A DNA stretch of 64,000 nucleotides from JABMMZ01 sp040386935 (GTDB lineage Bacteria; Bacteroidota; Bacteroidia; NS11-12g; UBA955). The stretch is from the NCBI GenBank assembly GCA_040386935.1, contig JAZKEQ010000030.1, positions 1-64,000 of the forward strand. Reading direction: 5' to 3'. The notes beneath the pieces were generated by a model that worked only from the letters and a program-made list of their open reading frames with translations, was not told where the DNA came from and did no database searches. Below are positions 25,419-32,206 of this stretch, piece after piece (position 1 is the stretch's first letter; each line of letters opens with the position of its first letter). Position numbers and translations under genes: made by a program.

Positions 25419-26312
25419 TTATAATAAATAAAAATTGTCAGGTTGAAGCGGTTTTGGGATGTCAGTTTCTTTTAAGAGTTGCTTTATGTTTATTTCTATA
25501 GTTCTTGCTATCGCTGTCATAGCGGTGTCTGTTGGTCTGTTTTCAAATGGGTCTTGCATGTGCATGGCTGTTTTTTTCAATAAAAGGAATGCTGCTGAAA
25601 TTAGAAGCAGTAATGGTATCTCAAACATACCGCCAATATCTTTTAATGAAATAGAAAGTGTTACGATGAATAGATAAATAATGGCGTGCAAAAAAAGGCG
25701 GTATGTAACAGGAAATACAGTTGTTTTTATTCTTTCAGATTTTCCTTGTGAATCACAAAGGCGCACCAGGGTATTGTCTAATTGTATTTGCGAAAAAATG
25801 TCTAATTGATTGTTTTCCTTCAGTGCCTTTATGTCTTTTCCATGCAAGTGAAGCAGTGCTAAAGGTTTGTTGTTGTGTTGCTGTATTTCTTCAAGGTCTT
25901 CCTTAGAAAGAAATTGATCTAAATTTTCAGTTGGGTTCAATCCTCTGAGCGATTGACCTAATGAATAACACCAAGCAATTTGTCTGAATGCGATTTTTTT
26001 CACTATTGGGTCATTGCCTTTGGCCGTTAGGGTTTGCAATTGAATTACATAACTGCGGGAGTCGTTCACTATGGCACCCCATATTTTTCGTGCTTCCCAC
26101 CATCTATCGTAAGATTGACTTAGCTTAAAGGAAAGTAGAATTGAAATAGCAGTACCTATAAATGCAGGAATTGTCAACGGCATATCGGGTAAAAGTTCCT
26201 TAAAACTGTCGGTAATGAATAGTACCGATAAGGATACAATAAGCACATATACAAGGTCATGCTTTACCTTGTTAAATATGTAGGTTAGCGGTATTCGATT
26301 GTTAAGCAGCAC
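25419..26312 (-). CDS. Bestrophin-family anion channel (UPF0187/YneE)
   Basis: 297 aa membrane protein. Family features: short N-terminus then TM1 (LVYVLIVSLSVLFITDSF), the IPAFIGTAISILLSFKLSQS neck region, SYDRWWEARKIWGAIVNDSR (nearly invariant in bacterial bestrophins), and further TMs at ~205-250. Bestrophins conduct anions including bicarbonate. Its pairing with a carbonic anhydrase suggests bicarbonate export or pH control. Promoter and a palindrome lie in the divergent gap with tetR. Confidence 0.92.
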   Translation of the reverse strand: MLLNNRIPLTYIFNKVKHDLVYVLIVSLSVLFITDSFKELLPDMPLTIPAFIGTAISILLSFKLSQSYDRWWEARKIWGAIVNDSRSYVIQLQTLTAKGNDPIVKKIAFRQIAWCYSLGQSLRGLNPTENLDQFLSKEDLEEIQQHNNKPLALLHLHGKDIKALKENNQLDIFSQIQLDNTLVRLCDSQGKSERIKTTVFPVTYRLFLHAIIYLFIVTLSISLKDIGGMFEIPLLLLISAAFLLLKKTAMHMQDPFENRPTDTAMTAIARTIEINIKQLLKETDIPKPLQPDNFYLL

Positions 26313-26334
26313 GGTCTATTGTTCAATGTTTTGG

Positions 26335-26367
26335 CAAAGATAGTAATAGTTTTTAAAATGATAGCAA
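26335..26367 (-). promoter_or_regulatory. Promoter of the bestrophin-carbonic anhydrase operon
   Basis: -7 TATCTTTG (26342-26335) and -33 TTG (26367-26365) with a somewhat long 22-nt spacer. The TTG lies inside the 19-bp palindrome 26358-26376, so a bound repressor would block it. Confidence 0.6.
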
Positions 26368-26376
26368 TACTATCAT
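26358..26376. promoter_or_regulatory. Palindromic operator candidate for the TetR regulator
   Basis: Perfect inverted repeat ATGATAG-CAATA-CTATCAT in the intergenic region between bestrophin and tetR. Size and symmetry fit a TetR-family site, and it covers the -33 of the bestrophin promoter. Confidence 0.65.
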
Positions 26377-26442
26377 AAAAAATTGTAAAAATATTTTTCT
26401 TAGCTTTGTCGCTTTATTCAAAGGAAGTAAAAATTATCTAAA

Positions 26443-27120
26443 ATGAAGTTACAGTTACAGATAAAAATGAATGAAGCATTGTTTCTTCGCAATCCGGAAA
26501 GTTCGGAGTTAGGAAAGAATATTTTAAAGCATGGTATTCAACTTATCTATAAAGGAGGCTTTGAGGCATTTACTTTTAAGAAACTTGCTGAAGATATTGG
26601 AACAACTGAGGCCGGTATTTACCGCTACTTTGAAAATAAACATAAGCTATTGGTGTACCTAACGGCTTGGTATTGGGGTTGGCTTGAATTTCAGATCAGT
26701 TTTCATACCAATAATATCGCGGACCCATCTGTTAAGTTAAAAAAAGTAATAAAACTATTGGCAACAGCCGTTGAAGATGATGAACAAACCAGTTATATCA
26801 ATGAAAGTTTGCTGCATCAAATAATTATAGCAGAAGGCTCAAAGGCCTACCTTACCAAACAAGTTGGCGAAGATAATAAGCAGCAGTTTTTTAAACCATA
26901 CAAAGACCTGTGTGCAGTTATTGGAAATATTATTTTAGAATGCAGTCCAAAATATAAGTACCCCAAGTCGTTAGCATCCACTATTATCGAAATGGCGCAT
27001 TTTCAAAATTTCTTCATGAACAATTTGCCTTCACTTACCGATTTCGGCAAAACAAAGGAGGAAAGCGAAATAATAGCTTTTCTGAACGATTTGGTTTTTA
27101 CAAGTTTTAAGAAAGTTTAG
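26443..27120 (+). CDS. TetR/AcrR-family transcriptional regulator
   Basis: 225 aa. The N-terminal TetR helix-turn-helix is at ~residues 22-66 (GIQLIYKGGFEAFTFKKLAED, IGTTEAGIYRYFENKHKLL). The C-terminal ligand domain is all helical and not of a known subtype. It diverges from the bestrophin-carbonic anhydrase operon with a shared 130-bp region holding a palindrome, so it probably represses that operon and perhaps itself (a -7 TAGCTTTG is at 26401-26408). A start at the second Met (residue 9) is also possible. Confidence 0.9.
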   Translation: MKLQLQIKMNEALFLRNPESSELGKNILKHGIQLIYKGGFEAFTFKKLAEDIGTTEAGIYRYFENKHKLLVYLTAWYWGWLEFQISFHTNNIADPSVKLKKVIKLLATAVEDDEQTSYINESLLHQIIIAEGSKAYLTKQVGEDNKQQFFKPYKDLCAVIGNIILECSPKYKYPKSLASTIIEMAHFQNFFMNNLPSLTDFGKTKEESEIIAFLNDLVFTSFKKV

Positions 27121-27267
27121 TTGTCACTAATCGCAACTAAGTGAAAGTCGGTCGATTTAAAGACCTGAAGGTATAAGAATGTGCTGGTATTTTTTGCCCT
27201 TTTGCTCCCTGCAATATACCATTTATTGAAACTCACTCGCGCAAATTTTTGCCATTTTAACCCCAAT

Positions 27268-27335
27268 ATAAGACAAAATGGCTTATATTTTAAAATAAAA
27301 TTCACAAAATAAGACAAAATGGCCTAAAAATAGGC
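27268..27335. repeat. 15-bp direct repeats and hairpin upstream of hsp20
   Basis: ATAAGACAAAATGGC occurs at 27268-27282 and again at 27309-27323 (41 bp apart), with a reverse copy of its end (GCCATTTT) at 27251-27258 and a small hairpin GCCTA-AAAA-TAGGC at 27322-27335. Position about 55-120 bp before the hsp20 ATG suggests regulatory sites, unproven. Confidence 0.5.
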
Positions 27336-27387
27336 ATTGGTCTTTCTTTTGAAATAGGATGTTCATCAATTTAAAACAATTACAATT

Positions 27388-27825
27388 ATGGTACTTTTAA
27401 AATCAAAACCCGGCTTAATAATGAATGATGCTTTTATCCCTTCTTCTTTTCATTCATTGATCAACGACTTCTTAAACGAAGGTAAAACTTCTGCTACTGC
27501 TACCGGCTTTACACCTCATGCCGATATCATCGAAAAACAATCTCACTTCGAAATTCAAATGGCATTGCCAGGCTTGAAAAAAGAAGATGTTAAAATCCAT
27601 GTTGAAGGCGATCAACTAACCGTAAGTGGCGAAAAACAAACAACAGCTTTGGCTGAAAATGAGAAAGTGCACAAACGCGAAATTCACTTCGGTAAGTTTT
27701 CGAGAACATTTAATTTGGGTAAAGTGAATAAGACCAAAGTAGAGGCGAAATTCGAGAATGGCGTGTTGACATTAACACTTCCAAAACTTGAAGAGGAGCA
27801 ACCGCTTACAATAGATATCAAATAG
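27388..27825 (+). CDS. Small heat-shock protein Hsp20
   Basis: 145 aa. Alpha-crystallin domain at ~38-140: PHADIIEKQSHFEIQMALPG, VKIHVEGDQLTVSGEK, and the conserved AKFENGVLTLTLPK with the G-V-L motif. ATP-independent chaperone holding unfolded proteins. Single gene, with direct repeats upstream and a terminator downstream. Confidence 0.95.
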   Translation: MVLLKSKPGLIMNDAFIPSSFHSLINDFLNEGKTSATATGFTPHADIIEKQSHFEIQMALPGLKKEDVKIHVEGDQLTVSGEKQTTALAENEKVHKREIHFGKFSRTFNLGKVNKTKVEAKFENGVLTLTLPKLEEEQPLTIDIK

Positions 27826-27854
27826 TTTTTTTCATAAGTATATATAGGTAGGAG

Positions 27855-27895
27855 AAAGGGTTTATGACTGCAAGGTTATAAACCCTTTTTTATTT
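27855..27895 (+). terminator. hsp20 terminator
   Basis: AAAGGGTTTAT (27855-27865) and ATAAACCCTTT (27878-27888) form an 11-bp stem with a 12-nt loop, followed by a T-rich run. Confidence 0.85.
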
Positions 27896-27990
27896 TTTTA
27901 ATTTTGAATTTATGATTTTTTTGATTTGGAAGCTCGTTTGCTGGAAATAAGCAAGCATTTCATTTTAAACTTGTAGATTTTATTTTCCCT

Positions 27991-28018
27991 TTACTTTTTT
28001 GCATTGCGAAAAAAGTAA
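27991..28018. repeat. Hairpin TTACTTTTTT / AAAAAAGTAA
   Basis: 10-bp inverted repeat with an 8-nt loop. Similar in make-up to the hairpin at 28475-28502; both resemble the acttttt..aaaaagt hairpins common in Bacteroidota intergenic sequence. Confidence 0.6.
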
Positions 28019-28380
28019 CAAAAACGCTAGCCTCAGGATGATATTTTTGAGTTTTCTACACATGATTGGAGCCCACAACAAAAAAACTCGCCCAACGCAC
28101 ATCCCACTCTGCGCTCAAGCAGCTTTTGTTTTGCCCCCTGCCGCACAATCCTATGCTCCCTCTGCATTCGCTCCAACCACGTTTGAAAATTAACAAAAAT
28201 CTCATTATGAGGCATCACACACCCGAGCACTTATAGGTAATTTAATGGCATGGAATCCTAACTAAATTTTTGATAAAAATGCTATTTCCATTTCAGCAAA
28301 AACTAGTCATTATCTTATAACAACAAATTTTAAATCATTTTGAAAAAATGTTGTTATGAAAACGAATCTGCGGGTTGAGT

Positions 28381-28502
28381 CCACGAAAGGTGTGAAATTT
28401 CTCTTGGCCGGCCCGAGTGGAGGTTGGCTGCGCGATAGGCCATTGAAATTTCTCTTTCGTGGTGGGCTTTTTGCTCCACTTTTTGCCCAAACAAAAAGTG
28501 GA
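28381..28502. repeat. Structured intergenic element, GC-rich
   Basis: Outer pair CCACGAAAG (28381-28389) with CTTTCGTGG (28454-28462) encloses a GC-rich segment with GGCC-type internal pairs and two copies of GAAATTTCTCT. A separate perfect 11-bp hairpin TCCACTTTTTG / CAAAAAGTGGA (28475-28485, 28492-28502) follows. It stands out from AT-rich flanks. It could be a mobile repeat or a structured RNA; no tRNA or known RNA fits. Confidence 0.5.
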
Positions 28503-28570
28503 AAAAGAAATAATTTATAACCAAACTAGAGAAAAAAATCTACTAAGCAATAAAAGGGGCTATGAGTTTT

Positions 28571-28660
28571 ACTTTCGTTCAATTTAGCGATATCCTGTCC
28601 TGATTTTCATCAGGATGACTCGTCAGGATGACTCTATCCGTTTTGTTTGTTGTGGTTTAG
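28571..28660. repeat. Dispersed 142-bp repeat, partial copy C
   Basis: Shares ACTTTCGTTCAATTTAG, the ATCCTG/CAGGAT hairpin and the TTTGTTGTG end with copies at 30240-30381 and 49975-50116, but with an altered, expanded hairpin and no right half. Confidence 0.6.
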
Positions 28661-28860
28661 GGAAGTGTCTTTTTGTTTGTGAATCCTCTTGCGTTGGGTT
28701 TAATAACCTATTAACTCAATAACCAATAACTTTATTTCCAAGCTGTCAGAGCGAAGAATGAATGAACCCGTAAGTCAATATAACCGATAGCGATTACATT
28801 TCCAAATGTCATATTTTCAAAATGAATGACACGTTTTTCAATTAAAATCAGTCTAGTAAA

Positions 28861-28867
28861 AAGGAGG
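28861..28867 (+). promoter_or_regulatory. Strong Shine-Dalgarno AAGGAGG
   Basis: AAGGAGG lies 8 nt before the ATG at 28876, ideal spacing. Other genes of the window lack such a site, except for AAGGAG before recO. Confidence 0.75.
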
Positions 28868-28875
28868 GTATTGAT

Positions 28876-30192
28876 ATGAACAGTTTTACTATTATCGGGG
28901 CCTGCTTTACTATAGTATCTGCGGCCGATGCACAGTCACTAAATTTTAACCTGCCTTCAGACAAACATTTTCCGGCCTTTTGTCTGCACCACACGTCCGT
29001 TGCCATTATGCCATCATTGAATTATCAATTGAATGCAAAAGGGCAGCTCTTTAATTCGGAGTTAATGCAAAACACGCAAACTTCCGATTTTTTAAAAGTA
29101 TTGTTATATGAAGGTCGCCATGTCAATTACCTGTCATTTAATATTACTTCTAATATTTTTGATATCAGAAAAAATCACAACAAGTACGAACTGGGTTTTA
29201 GTATGGGTATTAAAAGTGGTGGCATTTTAAAAACACTGGTAGATATTCCCGATTTAACACCCACTGAGTCGGGGCCACTGAAACTCACCAGCGATCCCGG
29301 TTTTAAAATTGCCATGAACGGTTATGCGGCCATGTCTTATTCCTTTTCATACTTAAGAAAAATAAGCAACCGCAATTTGCAAACCGTTGGATTTAGAACC
29401 GAATTGCTTACGGGACTAAATGCTGTTAAAGGTAAAATTCAAACACGAGGGCTTACGGTTGTAGACACCAATACCGTGAATTTAACGGTGGAGAGCAAAG
29501 GGTATATTGCCCGTTCCAAAAAACGCCTGCACAGAGATGAGTTGATACCGGTGTACAACAACCCCGGTTTAGCTGTTAGTTATGGCATGCAATGGCAATT
29601 GAGTCACAATCGGCAACTATCGTTCAATGTTATGAATCTCGGTTTTATTTATTTCAACAAAACCAACCGCTATCTGGCGCATCGTTTCGATACACTGAAT
29701 ATTCGCTATGGCTCTGATGTGTATGGTCGCTACTGCGATAGCATACAAGCCTATGCCGATAAAGGGGGCAGTGTGGTATATTGCCTGCCGTTCGACTTGC
29801 GTATGGATTACGAATACAACATTAAACCAGGACATAATTTAATCATGATGGCGCAATACAATCCCATTTTATCGAATGTGGCAATGTCGTTAACCTTCTG
29901 CAGAAAAATAGCATCGTACAGAATTAGTCCATCGCTGAGTCTAGTAAATTTTAATACGGTGTTAACGGGATTAGGTGTTACAAAAACCGGCCGTCACATC
30001 AGTTGGGGCATAGGGATGAAGTATCTGAAACCAAGTATGACGCTGTATCAACAGACCATCAATGAAAATGTGATTTTAAAAAATAACAACAATTGGCAAA
30101 CCACTTGTTATGTGTATTATCACATTATATCAGACACCAAACGACTGACGAGTAAGAAACATAAATTGGTGAGGACTTTTATTAGGAACTAA
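28876..30192 (+). CDS. Outer-membrane beta-barrel-like protein (possibly DUF5723)
   Basis: 438 aa. Signal peptide FTIIGACFTIVSAADAQ cut near residue 20. The mature part is rich in amphipathic beta strands ending in aromatic residues (ELGFSMGIKSGG, YAAMSYSFSYLRKI, QLSFNVMNLGFIYF, ISWGIGMKYL). The pattern resembles the DUF5723/PorV-like barrel proteins of Bacteroidota, assigned from memory. It sits alone between repeat regions, with a strong Shine-Dalgarno. Confidence 0.7.
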   Translation: MNSFTIIGACFTIVSAADAQSLNFNLPSDKHFPAFCLHHTSVAIMPSLNYQLNAKGQLFNSELMQNTQTSDFLKVLLYEGRHVNYLSFNITSNIFDIRKNHNKYELGFSMGIKSGGILKTLVDIPDLTPTESGPLKLTSDPGFKIAMNGYAAMSYSFSYLRKISNRNLQTVGFRTELLTGLNAVKGKIQTRGLTVVDTNTVNLTVESKGYIARSKKRLHRDELIPVYNNPGLAVSYGMQWQLSHNRQLSFNVMNLGFIYFNKTNRYLAHRFDTLNIRYGSDVYGRYCDSIQAYADKGGSVVYCLPFDLRMDYEYNIKPGHNLIMMAQYNPILSNVAMSLTFCRKIASYRISPSLSLVNFNTVLTGLGVTKTGRHISWGIGMKYLKPSMTLYQQTINENVILKNNNNWQTTCYVYYHIISDTKRLTSKKHKLVRTFIRN

Positions 30193-30239
30193 TGATAATT
30201 TGATAATTGGTTGATTTGGTGATTTGGTAATTTTTTTTC

Positions 30240-30381
30240 GTCCGTTTTTTTTGTAGAGGTTGATTAATGGTTTAATTTGGTTAAGGAACGTAATGGCACA
30301 ACCCTTAAGCACAACAAATAAGACGGGCCTGTCATCCTGACGAAAGTCAGGATACCGCTAAATTGAACGAGAGTATTGCTA
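30240..30381 (-). repeat. Dispersed 142-bp repeat, copy A
   Basis: Nearly the reverse complement of 49975-50116 over the whole length, with only a few mismatches. Centre hairpin ATCCTGAC-GAAAGTCAGGAT type (30334-30353). Ends in CTACAAAAAAAACGGACG on the minus strand. It falls between a gene end and the ftsE end, so it is intergenic. Confidence 0.85.
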
Positions 30382-30440
30382 AATCAATATTAAGTCGTCA
30401 AAAAAAGTATTTGATAACTAACAACGAACCCCATCAACAA

Positions 30441-30486
30441 ATCATCAAATCACCAAATCACCAAATCATCAAATTTTCAAATCAAC
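30441..30486. repeat. Octamer satellite ATCAYCAA
   Basis: Five to six head-to-tail copies of ATCATCAA/ATCACCAA, running up to the ftsE stop. Related strings are next to repeat copy B (50127-50156) and at 30203-30232. Confidence 0.7.
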
Positions 30487-31156
30487 CGCTAACTTTATTA
30501 TTCTCAATCTTAATAATCCTTGCGGGATATTTTTCGAGTAGGCGGTGTTCATGGGTGGCCATTAGAACGGCAGTGCCTTCTTCTATAGCAATGAGTTGAA
30601 GCAGCTTGGTGATGTCTTCAGAGATTTCAGGATCGAGGTTACCGGTTGGTTCATCTGCTAAAATAATTTCGGGCTTATTGAGCAATGCGCGGGCTATTAC
30701 CAAACGCTGTTGTTCACCACCACTCAACTGATGCGGCATTTTGTAATCCTTGGTTTCAAGACCGACAATATTCAATACTTCACCTACACGCTTGGCCATT
30801 TCCATTTTATTTTTCCAGCCTGTTGCTCTGAGAACAAACAATAAATTTTCTTTCGCGTTGCGGTCGGTTAGCAATTGAAAGTCCTGGAAAATAATGCCCA
30901 GTCTTCTGCGCAGTTTCGGTATTTGTCGTCTGCGGAGTTTTAGTAAATCAAATCCTGCAACGTGGCCATTGCCCAGTTCCAATTTCAATTCACCGTACAG
31001 TGTTTTGAGTAGTGAACTTTTGCCACTGCCTGTTTTGCCAATCAAATAGGCAAACTCACCTTTTGCAATATCCAGATCCACCTGATGCAGTACCAGATTT
31101 TTTTCCTGAAAGATATCAGCGGTTTTTAATTGAATGACAGAAGCTTCACCTTGCAT
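30482..31156 (-). CDS. ftsE: FtsE-like ABC transporter ATP-binding protein
   Basis: 224 aa. Walker A GKTGSGKSS (~residues 40-48), Q-loop IIFQDFQLL, signature LSGGEQQRLVIARAL, Walker B IILADEPTGNLDP, H-loop ATHEH. The LTDRNAKENL segment after the Q-loop matches FtsE/LolD-type proteins. FtsE works with FtsX to activate cell-wall amidases at the septum; ftsX is not adjacent, which is common in Bacteroidota. It starts 15 nt after the ung stop. Confidence 0.88.
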   Translation of the reverse strand: MQGEASVIQLKTADIFQEKNLVLHQVDLDIAKGEFAYLIGKTGSGKSSLLKTLYGELKLELGNGHVAGFDLLKLRRRQIPKLRRRLGIIFQDFQLLTDRNAKENLLFVLRATGWKNKMEMAKRVGEVLNIVGLETKDYKMPHQLSGGEQQRLVIARALLNKPEIILADEPTGNLDPEISEDITKLLQLIAIEEGTAVLMATHEHRLLEKYPARIIKIENNKVSG

Positions 31157-31171
31157 AGGGCAAAGCTAACA

Positions 31172-31858
31172 TTACAATGGCAATTGCCAATCAATAACAG
31201 GCAACCCTTTTTCAACAAAATAAGCATTCACCGATGAAAAATGTCTACATCCGAAGAAACCGTTGTAGGCCGAAAAGGGTGAGGGGTGAGCGGCCATTAA
31301 TATTTTGTGTTTGTTTTGGTCGATGAACAGGCGTTTGTTTTGGGCGTATTTCCCCCAAAGAATAAAGACCAGGTTTTCTCTTTTTTCATTGAGTATGCGA
31401 ATCACTTCATCGGTAAATGTTTCCCAGCCTTTTTGCTGATGACTGCCGGCTTCGTTGGCTCTAACAGTAAGTGTGGCATTCAGCATGAGCACACCTTGTT
31501 CGGCCCAAGTTTGTAAATAACCGTGAGATGGTGGTGTAAAGCCCACATCGGTTACCAGTTCTTTGTAAATATTTTTTAACGAAGGTGGGATAGGCACCCC
31601 CTTGTTGACACTGAAACACAAGCCGTGGGCCTGTCCTTCACCGTGGTAGGGGTCTTGACCGAGGATAACGACTTTTACATTTTCAAAAGGTGTGGTGTCG
31701 AAAGCTGAGAAAATATCGGTCCCCTTGGGGTATATGACATACCCCTTTTGTTTCTCTTCATTTAGAAATTGTTTTAATTGAGAGAAGTACGGTTTTTCGA
31801 ATTCATGCACCAATTCCCTGTACCACGATGCATGGATATTCACCAATTGATTTGACAT
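31172..31858 (-). CDS. ung: Uracil-DNA glycosylase
   Basis: 228 aa family-1 UDG, removes uracil from DNA. It has the water-activating loop GQDPYHGEGQAHGLCFSV, the uracil-binding VFILWGKYAQNK and the leucine loop HPSPFSAYNGFFGCRHF. The second ATG (MSNQLV) is chosen because a TTTG -7-like element lies at the first ATG (31867). Upstream gene of the ung-ftsE pair. Confidence 0.96.
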   Translation of the reverse strand: MSNQLVNIHASWYRELVHEFEKPYFSQLKQFLNEEKQKGYVIYPKGTDIFSAFDTTPFENVKVVILGQDPYHGEGQAHGLCFSVNKGVPIPPSLKNIYKELVTDVGFTPPSHGYLQTWAEQGVLMLNATLTVRANEAGSHQQKGWETFTDEVIRILNEKRENLVFILWGKYAQNKRLFIDQNKHKILMAAHPSPFSAYNGFFGCRHFSSVNAYFVEKGLPVIDWQLPL

Positions 31859-31937
31859 AGTTAGCATTGCAAAGAAATAGAAAAATTTGCATTGAGTCGA
31901 ATCATTTACTACTTAATGCGGAAAGCATTCTTTGCAA

Positions 31938-32150
31938 TCAGGATCTTTTCAGTGAAACGCTTCGCGATTTTTTTTGCCATATGGTCCAATGACCAAGCTT
32001 TAATCTGCGTTTCATTAACTTAATAATTTCTGACTCGCTTAACCCGAATTGCGCTTGTATTATTTCAAACGGAGTGCGGTCATCCCATGCCATTTCTGAT
32101 GCACGGTCTATATCTTGCTCACTTAAATCTTTTATTTTAAGCGCATTCAT
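31938..32150 (-). CDS. TIGR03643/DUF2805 family protein
   Basis: 70 aa. Pattern LSEQDIDRASEMAWDDRTPF, EIIQAQFGLSESEIIKLMKR and a basic Trp-containing tail (HWTIWQKKSR) match this small conserved family of unknown function. Likely helix-turn-helix-like (helix EAIIQAQFGLSESE). Divergent from ligA. Confidence 0.85.
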   Translation of the reverse strand: MNALKIKDLSEQDIDRASEMAWDDRTPFEIIQAQFGLSESEIIKLMKRRLKLGHWTIWQKKSRSVSLKRS

Positions 32151-32187
32151 AATTCAATTTTAATGATTTTTTCCCAAAGTTGTTCAC

Positions 32188-32195
32188 TATTTTTG
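32188..32195 (+). promoter_or_regulatory. -7 box of ligA
   Basis: TATTTTTG ends 11 nt before the ATG at 32207. No clear -33 element. Confidence 0.4.
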
Positions 32196-32206
32196 AAAAA
32201 TTTTTT

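Larger units (their letters stand above)
27896..28860. other. Noncoding repeat region between hsp20 and the outer-membrane protein gene
   Basis: About 1 kb without a credible gene. It holds a hairpin at 27991-28018, a C-rich noncoding stretch to ~28215, a structured element at 28381-28502, a fragment of the 142-bp dispersed repeat at 28571-28660, and AT-rich filler. Open frames at 27999-28230 on both strands look like antisense shadows of the C-rich stretch and have no recognisable product. Confidence 0.7.

Noticed and set aside
27117..27317. 66-aa minus-strand frame after tetR
   Set aside because: Overlaps the hsp20 upstream repeats; no recognisable features or promoter.
27999..28230. Frames on both strands in the noncoding gap after hsp20
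   Set aside because: Mutually antisense, no family, located in repeat-type sequence.
31938..32150. Possible frameshift in the TIGR03643 protein tail
   Set aside because: The in-frame tail HWTIWQKKSR fits the family's basic Trp-containing end; the alternative frame fits no better.
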